Shown piece by piece: positions 25,118-32,273 of a DNA stretch of 32,273 bases. Source of the stretch: Candidatus Pacearchaeota archaeon (GTDB taxonomy: Archaea > Nanobdellota > Nanobdellia > Pacearchaeales > GW2011-AR1); NCBI GenBank assembly GCA_002688015.1, contig NZBT01000015.1, forward strand, positions 1 through 32,273, written 5' to 3'. The notes below the pieces were generated by a model. It saw only the letters and a list, made by a program, of their open reading frames with translations. It searched no databases and was not told the origin of the DNA. The number at the start of each line of letters is the position of its first letter. The first letter of the stretch is position 1. Both the position numbers and the translations under genes were made by a program.

Positions 25118-25510
25118 ATGGCATTTGATTTCAAAAAATTGGTGGGAAAGGAGCCTTATGAAGAGGACTATGTAGAAATTGATCTTGACTCTGTTTCTCC
25201 TGAAGAAAATAAGGTAATTGTCAAGCCCTTCACATTAAAAGAATTCGGAGATATTAATGAAATCTTAAATTCTCTAAGGGATGGATACACTATAGCAGTT
25301 ATTGATATAAAACCATTAAAATCAAAAGACCTTATTGAATTAAAGCGTGCCGTCGCTAAAATAAAGAAAACAGTTGATGCTCTTGAAGGATCTATAGCAG
25401 GCTTCGGAGAACACACAATTATTGCAACGCCACAGTTTGCAGACATTCAGAAAACAGTAGCAAAACCAACAGAAAACAAAGAAGACAAGGCTGATTTCTT
25501 ACACGGTTGA
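25118..25510 (+). CDS. sepF: Cell division protein SepF (archaeal)
   Basis: 130 aa; 'VKPFTLKEFGDINEILNSLRDGYTIAVIDIKPLK...AVAKIKKTVDALEGSIAGFGEHTIIATP'; N-terminal amphipathic MAFDFKKLVG. Confidence 0.88.
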   Translation: MAFDFKKLVGKEPYEEDYVEIDLDSVSPEENKVIVKPFTLKEFGDINEILNSLRDGYTIAVIDIKPLKSKDLIELKRAVAKIKKTVDALEGSIAGFGEHTIIATPQFADIQKTVAKPTENKEDKADFLHG

Positions 25511-25597
25511 TTATAACTTTTCTACAGAAAATATACTAAATCTATCACCTTATTTGTTTATCAATCTCTATTATAATAGGACTCCTATTATATAGGG

Positions 25598-26005
25598 TCA
25601 TCTTTTAGCTAAAGAAAAGACGGTCTTTAACGCTACAACAATTGTAGCGGGAATAAACAACAATAATAGCGTTCCTAAAATAGTCGTAATAAATTCATTA
25701 AGATCAAACTGCCCAAGTGCAGCAGAAAGCACTAGACCTTGAATTCCCGCAAAACTAACTACAACTAATGAAACAGAGGCAATCAAAAAAGTTTGCACAT
25801 CTTTTTCAGAAACAAAATACCCCACAACTAATCCTAATATTGCTAAAATAGCAAGCAGCCCAGGACTAATACTTTTCTGTCCTATCAGCGTCGCAAAGAT
25901 TCCTATGATGACAGCAAGAATAATTCCTATTAAAAAAGCCCAGGCTCCAATTAAATTCTCCCTCGATCTTATAGGCATTTTACCCTTTTCAACATAACCA
26001 ATCAA
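25598..26005 (-). CDS. Small multi-pass membrane protein
   Basis: 135 aa with four hydrophobic segments. Confidence 0.7.
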   Translation of the reverse strand: MIGYVEKGKMPIRSRENLIGAWAFLIGIILAVIIGIFATLIGQKSISPGLLAILAILGLVVGYFVSEKDVQTFLIASVSLVVVSFAGIQGLVLSAALGQFDLNEFITTILGTLLLLFIPATIVVALKTVFSLAKR

Positions 26006-26052
26006 TAACGAATATTTATTTAAACTTTCTTATACCTTTGAATACATCTAAG

Positions 26053-26109
26053 CTTTTCAATAGTTTGAAAAGAAAAACGAAAAGTTTAAATACTACTGTA
26101 ATTGAAAAG
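26053..26109 (+). promoter_or_regulatory. Promoter of surface protein gene: inverted repeat CTTTTCAA-TAGT-TTGAAAAG, TATA box TTTAAATA (26085-26092), further TTGAAAAG copy
   Basis: Direct reading; TATA box lies about 30 nt upstream of the ATG at 26122. Confidence 0.5.
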
Positions 26110-26121
26110 TTACAACAAAAA

Positions 26122-27777
26122 ATGATGAACACAAAAAAATTATTCAGTGTTTTCGCTTTCTTGGCGATAATTGTTCTCTCACTTTCAGTTGTATCAGCTT
26201 TAAGTCTAGGTTCAACATCTAATGATTTAACAGAATCTCAATCTTCAACAACTTTAACTCTAACAAATACAAACACAACAGACATGCAAAACGTAACATT
26301 CTCAATCAGTTCAATTATATCAGGATCAAACCAAGTCATTTTTAACACACCTGCAGCTATATCAAATCTTGCTGCTTCAGGAACTTCACCCGTAACAGTT
26401 TCATATTCAAGTATCATAGGAGATTTTGATTTCGGAAGATATGACACTACATTAACAGCAACAGGAACTTCTTCAAGCGCAACACAAACAATTACATTCC
26501 AAAAGGGCTTCTGTGAGTCAGGAGAAGTTGGTGGAAACTTATCTATAAAGGATATTAACATAGATAACACAGGAACAGGAGATGAAGATGAGTGGTTCTT
26601 GTTAGATGATCTTGAAATTGAAGTAGAAGTAGAGAACGACGGAGATATAGATATAGACGAAATAATTATAGAATTAGGATTATTTAACTCAGATGGAGAA
26701 AATATTATAGATGATCTTGACTTTGAGAACGATGACGAAGAAAAGATTGATGCAGGAGATATTGAAGAATCTGGAGAAGACGACGAATTAACAGAGAGAT
26801 TTATATTCAGAGTCCCAGCAGATCTTGAAGACGAAAATTACAAATTAACAGTAAAAGCATATAGTGATGATCTTGGAGAAAGTGTTGAATGTACTGATAC
26901 TGCAAGCGAACTTGACACAAATGACATATACAAGACAATTGATGTTGAAAGAGAAGATGATGAAGGTAAATTTATTGCCTTTGAGGATAATAAACTCTCA
27001 GTTGAAGAAGCAACTTGTGGAGAAGAAATAACATTAGACACAACAATATTCAACATTGGAGATGAAGATCAAGATAGAGTAAGAGTAAATCTAAGAAACA
27101 CAAAGCTTGGATTAGACATGACTGAAGAAATAACAAGCGACTTAGATAAGGGAGATGACTCAGATGTAACATTCACATTTACTGTTCCAAACGATGCAGA
27201 AGATGGTACACACTTATTGGTTCTTACTGCAGAATATGATTACAAGAAATCTTCTGGAGCATACAGAGAAAGTTCTGATGAAGAGAAGAGAATTCCTTTG
27301 AAAGTTATTGGATGTGGCACTCCAAGCACACCAACAGAAGGAAGAATTGCAACAATTGCAGCTACACTTGAATCAGACGCAGTTGCTGGTAGAGAATTGA
27401 TTGTAAAATCAGAAATAACAAATATTGCAGGCTCAACAAGGTCCTTTGTAGTTGATGCAACAGGATACGACTCATGGGCAACTCTAGAATCAATATCACA
27501 AAGATTGATAACTTTATCTTCTGGAAACTCAAGAGAAGTTACATTCACATTCTTACCAAATAGAGATGCTACAGCAGAACAAAAGACTTTTGTAATCTCA
27601 GCTCAATCTGGTGAAGTAGTAGAGACAAGAGAAGTAGCAGTAACTCTAGAAAGTCCAGCTACAGGATTCTCTAGCCTATTTGCAGGAGGCAACACATTAA
27701 TCTGGACAATTGGAATAATCAATATTGTTCTAATAATCCTAATCATAATTGTTGCTGTAAGTCTAGCAAGAAGATAA
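26122..27777 (+). CDS. Surface (S-layer-like) protein with signal peptide, NEW3/CARDB-like domains, acidic core and C-terminal TM-basic tail
   Basis: Signal MMNTKKLFSVFAFLAIIVLSLSVVSA; C-terminal PATGFSSLFAGGNTLIWTIGIINIVLIILIIIVAVSLARR; the ORF-track start at 26038 lies upstream of the TATA box. Confidence 0.85.
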   Translation: MMNTKKLFSVFAFLAIIVLSLSVVSALSLGSTSNDLTESQSSTTLTLTNTNTTDMQNVTFSISSIISGSNQVIFNTPAAISNLAASGTSPVTVSYSSIIGDFDFGRYDTTLTATGTSSSATQTITFQKGFCESGEVGGNLSIKDINIDNTGTGDEDEWFLLDDLEIEVEVENDGDIDIDEIIIELGLFNSDGENIIDDLDFENDDEEKIDAGDIEESGEDDELTERFIFRVPADLEDENYKLTVKAYSDDLGESVECTDTASELDTNDIYKTIDVEREDDEGKFIAFEDNKLSVEEATCGEEITLDTTIFNIGDEDQDRVRVNLRNTKLGLDMTEEITSDLDKGDDSDVTFTFTVPNDAEDGTHLLVLTAEYDYKKSSGAYRESSDEEKRIPLKVIGCGTPSTPTEGRIATIAATLESDAVAGRELIVKSEITNIAGSTRSFVVDATGYDSWATLESISQRLITLSSGNSREVTFTFLPNRDATAEQKTFVISAQSGEVVETREVAVTLESPATGFSSLFAGGNTLIWTIGIINIVLIILIIIVAVSLARR

Positions 27778-27813
27778 GTTTTTATCTGAAGTTTCATACT
27801 TTAAACGAAGATT

Positions 27814-27836
27814 AAAGATTTGTTTAGCAAATCTTT
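27814..27836 (+). terminator. Stem-loop AAAGATTTG-TTTAG-CAAATCTTT followed by T-rich tract
   Basis: 9-bp perfect stem, 5-nt loop, then TTAATCTCTTTTTAT; between surface protein and archaeosortase genes. Confidence 0.6.
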
Positions 27837-27862
27837 TTAATCTCTTTTTATCTTGTGTTTAC

Positions 27863-28408
27863 ATGAATTCAAAATCTGTTTACTCTCTAATAACAAGATA
27901 TCTAATTCTTGTTATTGTAGCTATTCCAAATCTATTTATTTTTTACAAGGTTTTTACGCCTCTAACAGTCTATCTAAGTTACCTAGTTCTGAGTCTTTTC
28001 TCCCAAGTTCAATTAACTCTCCCAAGCACACTTAACCTTAGTTCCCTAACTATCGAAATAATCCCTGCTTGTGTTGCAGGAGCAGCATATTATCTATTAC
28101 TATTATTAAATTTAACAACGCCTATGGCTCTTAAAAAGAGAATTAAGAGCATATTATTTCTTTTCACAACGTTCTTAATACTCAACGTAATTAGAATATC
28201 AGCCTTTGCTTTAATCATAACGAATGGATACACTTATTTTGATTTAGCACATAAAGTAACATGGTATTTTGGATCCACGATCCTCGTTATCTTAATATGG
28301 TTTGCTAATGTCTATATTTTCAAGATAAGAGAAATCCCAGTATACTCTGATTTCTTATCAATTTCCAAAGACATTAAACATAAAAAGTCTAAAAAGCGTA
28401 AAAGATAA
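27863..28408 (+). CDS. Archaeosortase/exosortase family transpeptidase
   Basis: Multi-TM with Cys 'EIIPACVAGAAYYLLLLL', Arg 'ILNVIRISAF', His 'AHKVTWYFGSTILV' in the family order. Confidence 0.9.
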   Translation: MNSKSVYSLITRYLILVIVAIPNLFIFYKVFTPLTVYLSYLVLSLFSQVQLTLPSTLNLSSLTIEIIPACVAGAAYYLLLLLNLTTPMALKKRIKSILFLFTTFLILNVIRISAFALIITNGYTYFDLAHKVTWYFGSTILVILIWFANVYIFKIREIPVYSDFLSISKDIKHKKSKKRKR

Positions 28409-29028
28409 TGCTAACAGAAATATTCTCAAGCATTACTGAATTTATAGTCAATCTTATAGGCTCTCTCGGATATCTCGGTATTTTTCTCGGTATGACTGTA
28501 GAAAGTTCATTCTTTCCTTTCCCAAGCGAAATAATCCTAATCCCAGCAGGAGTTCTTGTTCAAAGAGGAGAATTAGCCTTCTCTCTCGTATTCCTTGCCG
28601 GCCTTCTAGGAAGTTTAGCAGGAGCTCTGATAAACTATTTCCTAGCTCTATACCTTGGCAGACCTCTTGTAATGTCTCTAATTAACAAGTATGGAAAAGC
28701 ACTGGTCATAAGCAAGAAAAGTGTACTCAAATCAGAATCTTTCTTCAACAAACACGGAGAAATAACAACCTTTGTGGGAAGATTAATCCCAGCAATAAGG
28801 CAACTTATTTCTCTTCCAGCAGGATTCTCTAAAATGAACCTGTCTAAATTCATAATCTTCACTTCTCTAGGGGCCGGGATCTGGGGAGCTCTCTTAATCT
28901 ATATAGGGATCCTATTCGGAAATAATCAATCTCTTATAGAACAAAATCTAAATGTTATTACTCTATCTTTAATTGGAATATCTCTTGCAATAACCTTAAT
29001 CTATCTATTGATTAAAAAGAAAAAATAA
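28408..29028 (+). CDS. DedA/SNARE-associated (VTT-domain) membrane protein
   Basis: 'ESSFFPFPSEIILIPAG...GSLAGALINYFLALYLGRPLV...GRLIPAIRQLISLPAGFSKM'. Confidence 0.93.
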   Translation: MLTEIFSSITEFIVNLIGSLGYLGIFLGMTVESSFFPFPSEIILIPAGVLVQRGELAFSLVFLAGLLGSLAGALINYFLALYLGRPLVMSLINKYGKALVISKKSVLKSESFFNKHGEITTFVGRLIPAIRQLISLPAGFSKMNLSKFIIFTSLGAGIWGALLIYIGILFGNNQSLIEQNLNVITLSLIGISLAITLIYLLIKKKK

Positions 29029-29688
29029 CTAAAATCCTGCTCTCTCTCTAGCTTGAACTAATGCTTCAACTTCAAATTTTTCAACAGCATCAAGAAGCCC
29101 ACAATCAGCTATATCCATAATGTAACACGATAGTCCTTTCATCTTAATCTCTGTCTTTTCTCCTTTCTGAATTAAAATAACAACACTTCCTATATGAGTA
29201 TCACAAGTAGCATGTTCAAATTTATTTTCTTCAGCGATTCCTTTATCTGGAATAGCTCCTTTAGCACTGAGTCCATTGTCTCTCAAAAAATTAGTCAGTC
29301 CAGCTACAGCAACAGCATTAAACTCACACTCATCCTCTTCTCCTCCAAGCCCAGTAGAATTAACACTTATAAAAACAGTCTGCTTAATCGGAAGAAAAAT
29401 CTCTCCAGTTATTGGAACTTCATTCTTTCTAGGATCCTTTCTCAAGTAAAGATTATACTTTATAAGTTCCCCATTAGGAGAATTAAAATATCTATAATAA
29501 TGGAAAACAGGAATCTCTCCAAACGTTTCCTTTGTAAAAACAAGGCCATCATATTCAAATTTCTTAGTACTTTGAATTCCAACACTAATTAATAAAAAAA
29601 ATAATATCAATCCAGCCATAACTACAAGAATCCAATAGAGCTGTTTTGTCTCCTTATTTATCTTTTTCGTAGTTCTTTTTTTAGCCAT
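29029..29688 (-). CDS. Hypothetical single-pass membrane protein
   Basis: 219-aa ORF, N-terminal TM 'WILVVMAGLILFFLLISVGI'. Confidence 0.75.
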   Translation of the reverse strand: MAKKRTTKKINKETKQLYWILVVMAGLILFFLLISVGIQSTKKFEYDGLVFTKETFGEIPVFHYYRYFNSPNGELIKYNLYLRKDPRKNEVPITGEIFLPIKQTVFISVNSTGLGGEEDECEFNAVAVAGLTNFLRDNGLSAKGAIPDKGIAEENKFEHATCDTHIGSVVILIQKGEKTEIKMKGLSCYIMDIADCGLLDAVEKFEVEALVQARERAGF

Positions 29689-29733
29689 TTTTCTTCTATT
29701 CTATCATTCTTTCTTTTCAATCTTTTATAAATT

Positions 29734-30270
29734 TTATTGTCCAAATGTCTTATAAAGAAAAGCATCAACAGCCCTCAAATCTCCCTCAATAAAGACACAA
29801 TTTTCTTGTTGATAAGCTAGATTTTCTTCAGATTCTGTAAAAACTACCAGATTTTCAGAACAATCCTTTTTAACAATGTCTCCTTCACAATTTTCATAAC
29901 AAGCTTCTTGTGTTCTTGAAGCGTATCTCCCTAAAGTACTTTGAACCTCACTAAAGATTAAATTATCTCCAACATCTAAGTATAAGGGCTTATTCAAATA
30001 ATCATTAACTGTTTTAAAAGTAACAACATTAATTTCCTCTATCTCTAATCTAGGAGTACTTAATCTAATCAAATCATTCCCAAACCTGACTGAAGAACCG
30101 TCATCATAATCTCCTAAATCTCCAGAATCATTTGAATCATCTCCAATAAAACTACTAAATGCGTATCCAACAGTTCCAAAAATAAGAACAGCTAACATAA
30201 AAAAACTCATCATCTTAATATTTCTAGATCTCTCTCTTTCAACTTGATCTCGGCTTTTTATTCTTCTCAT
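29734..30270 (-). CDS. Hypothetical single-pass membrane protein
   Basis: 178-aa ORF, N-terminal basic region then TM 'MMSFFMLAVLIFGTVGYAF'; CYENC motif. Confidence 0.75.
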   Translation of the reverse strand: MRRIKSRDQVERERSRNIKMMSFFMLAVLIFGTVGYAFSSFIGDDSNDSGDLGDYDDGSSVRFGNDLIRLSTPRLEIEEINVVTFKTVNDYLNKPLYLDVGDNLIFSEVQSTLGRYASRTQEACYENCEGDIVKKDCSENLVVFTESEENLAYQQENCVFIEGDLRAVDAFLYKTFGQ

Positions 30271-30309
30271 GTATTAATTTAAATTCAAGGGTTTAAAAAC
30301 TATTCCAAT

Positions 30310-30371
30310 TAAAGGAAAAAAGAATAAAAGAAAATAAAAAAAAGAAAAAAAGAAAGAAAAAATTTCTTTCT
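30310..30371 (-). terminator. Poly-U-rich terminator downstream of the S-layer gene with 9-bp palindromic stem
   Basis: AGAAAGAAA-AAA-TTTCTTTCT at 30351-30371; minus strand continues into a long T-rich tract. Confidence 0.55.
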
Positions 30372-30381
30372 ATTTTTAGGT

Positions 30382-32273
30382 TTAAGCTTCTACTAATGAG
30401 ATGCTTGCGGATGTAGTTCCGGTGTACTTCTTACCAACACCAGTATCAACTGTTTGAGTAGTCAATGCTTTAGCAGCATTTGCTGTATCAACTGCGTTAT
30501 ATCCTGCTACTAATGTAGCAACATTACCAGATCCTCTATCGAATGTTTCAATTAAGAAACTTCCAGATCCAACGCTAGTCTTTGCTTCCCAGTCAGCTCC
30601 ACACAATGGTGTAGCACTGTCTAATAGGTCAGCAGCAACACTGTTCACACATGATCCTCCAACAACAATCAAACTCTTTCCAGCGACACTTCCTACTTCT
30701 CCATCACTAACAGCAACATTTCCTAATTCGGAAACAGTTCCTCCACTTACAGTACTTGAAATAGATGCAGAGTTTTCAGCTACATAAACAAGTGCTTCCA
30801 CTTGATCATCTGGGTAACTTATCGAAGCAGTGTATAGATTGCTATCACTCTGATCCAGAGTAAAGACAGATCCCCACAGGTCAGTATCACTGTAGATATC
30901 TTCGTCTACTTCGTGTCTAATCTCTTGTCCGAATGTACCTGATGTATCACCATCAGCTTCAACAGTTCTTATCAAGTCTCCAACTCCAACTCCATTACTT
31001 GATCCGTCATAACCAGAGTCTGTTGTAACAATAACAGCTTCGTAGTTGTTTGCATCGTCCTTTTCTTCAAAGATAATCAATGCAGGATTAATGATATTTC
31101 CTCCTTGAGGACTTGTAAGATAAACTGTTACATCGGGCGCACCCAAAACGTTATTACCAGTATTCGTAAAGTTGTAATTCAACTTACCAACTGCTCCAAT
31201 AACAGATTGTTCTCCTGTACCACTATTCGCACCAGCAGTTAAGTTAAGAGCTGTACCTCCAACTGTCCAGTTATCTCCAATTGTATTTGCAGAAACAGCA
31301 ACAGAGGTATATCCATCTCCATCTTGGAATCTAAAGTTAGAAACGTTCGAAAGATTTCCTCCTGCTCCATCCCAGTTGTTTAAGGTAACGTTAGTAGGCT
31401 CATAGAATGCAATTTTTGCCCCTTTACTTGTTTTAATAGTTGGGAACAAAATCATATCTTGTCCTGTAGATTCAGGCATAGATATTCTAACTTGCCTTGC
31501 TTTACCTGTAGTCGTAGATGCAAAAGTATACGTATATGCGTAATCTTTTCCTTCAAGACTAATAGTTCCAGCTCCTTCTGTGTCAGCCTTAAATGTCTTA
31601 GATTCAGAAGTATGTACATTCTTAAGCGTAATCTCATCTTGTGAAGCATCAGTCGCATCACTACTGTTTGTTATAGAAGTTACTTGATATAGACCACCTT
31701 CTTTATCATTTGCTAGAACAACATAACCTGTTTGGTTTATAAGTTCTTTCTCAGCAACAACAAATCTGTTTCTACTTCCATCAGCAAGATCTTGTCTGTC
31801 TGAAGCAGCATCAGTCTTGTTATAAACCCAAGTAATTGCATCAGCTGTACTTCCAGAATGATGGCTCTTGAAATTAACTCCAAGTCTACCACTTCCAGCA
31901 GCATCGATTTCAATAATCTCTCTGTTTGCATCACCAACTTGACTCGTCAATCCAACAAAGTCAACTTTGAAACTACCAAAGATAGGGTCAACAAATGACT
32001 GTCCAGGAACTATTGCATCCAAATCATCAGTCGCAGCAGCAGCATGGAAGATAATCTTACCTATACCAAGTCCTCCTGGGTTTGTTGCTTGTGTTCCATT
32101 TGCAAGTTCAAATTCTACTTGTGTTCCATCAATCAAATCTTCATCTGTACCAACTTTAATTGCACTACCATCAACCAAAGTAATCCTATTGGATCCTACA
32201 GTTATAGTAGAACTTAAAGCGATATTTGTCTCATCAGATAAACGGAGATTGGATAGGAGTGGGAGGACAAATC
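30382..32273 (-). CDS. S-layer protein, 5' end outside window
   Basis: Frame stays open to window edge (…FVLPLLSNLRLSDETNIALSSTITVGSNRITLVDGSAIK), so the ORF-track TTG start at 32178 is artificial; C-terminal 'VVGGSCVNSVAADLL...GNVATLVAGYNAVDTANAAKALT' matches the S_layer_C pattern. Confidence 0.88.
   Translation of the reverse strand, partial: FVLPLLSNLRLSDETNIALSSTITVGSNRITLVDGSAIKVGTDEDLIDGTQVEFELANGTQATNPGGLGIGKIIFHAAAATDDLDAIVPGQSFVDPIFGSFKVDFVGLTSQVGDANREIIEIDAAGSGRLGVNFKSHHSGSTADAITWVYNKTDAASDRQDLADGSRNRFVVAEKELINQTGYVVLANDKEGGLYQVTSITNSSDATDASQDEITLKNVHTSESKTFKADTEGAGTISLEGKDYAYTYTFASTTTGKARQVRISMPESTGQDMILFPTIKTSKGAKIAFYEPTNVTLNNWDGAGGNLSNVSNFRFQDGDGYTSVAVSANTIGDNWTVGGTALNLTAGANSGTGEQSVIGAVGKLNYNFTNTGNNVLGAPDVTVYLTSPQGGNIINPALIIFEEKDDANNYEAVIVTTDSGYDGSSNGVGVGDLIRTVEADGDTSGTFGQEIRHEVDEDIYSDTDLWGSVFTLDQSDSNLYTASISYPDDQVEALVYVAENSASISSTVSGGTVSELGNVAVSDGEVGSVAGKSLIVVGGSCVNSVAADLLDSATPLCGADWEAKTSVGSGSFLIETFDRGSGNVATLVAGYNAVDTANAAKALTTQTVDTGVGKKYTGTTSASISLVEA

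Noticed and set aside
30310-30371. A-rich homopurine tract as a possible DNA structural element
   Set aside because: Better explained as the poly-U terminator region of the minus-strand S-layer gene.
30382-32178. S-layer ORF starting at 32178
   Set aside because: The start would be TTG and the frame stays open to the window edge; treated as a partial gene.
1-32273. CRISPR arrays, transposases, integrases or prophage genes
   Set aside because: No regularly spaced repeats, transposase/integrase motifs or phage structural genes were found by reading; the CARF-like gene has no visible cas neighbour.

Overview
The window looks like a contiguous piece of an AT-rich archaeal genome. Archaeal r-proteins P0, P1, L40e and L37Ae, Spt5, RpoP, prefoldin beta, aIF5A, archaeal SepF, FtsZ and an archaeosortase are all present. 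Small gene size, leaderless TATA promoters and the style of the surface proteins suggest a DPANN (Pacearchaeota/Woesearchaeota-like) lineage; this placement is inference. From left to right: (i) a partial surface protein and a lipoprotein-like gene; (ii) a Fe-S assembly operon (ArsR-type HTH, IscS, IscU with a degenerate extra domain, DUF1858-like CxxC protein); (iii) a roughly 7.5 kb minus-strand operon of a ribbon-helix-helix regulator plus a tandemly duplicated two-gene module (single-TM protein plus giant Cys-rich secreted protein); (iv) a tRNA-Ser(UGA) flanked by copies of its own ends; (v) L1-L10(P0)-L12(P1), SecE, a 53-aa microprotein and FtsZ on the minus strand, with Spt5-L11 about 6 kb away on the plus strand; (vi) FKBP/aIF5A sharing one symmetric TATA box, L40e, a site-2 protease and a nucleotidyltransferase; (vii) a divergent pair of CARF-like and winged-helix genes; (viii) tRNA-Pro(UGG), a zinc-less L37Ae, RpoP, prefoldin and SepF; (ix) a surface protein next to an archaeosortase, DedA, and an S-layer protein with an S_layer_C-like C terminus. 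Five genes missing from the ORF track were translated by hand (1-802, 11288-11434, 16990-17151, 19452-19616, 24562-24699). The strongest undescribed candidate is the duplicated Cys-rich surface module at 3894-11434, with a third relative at 1-802.
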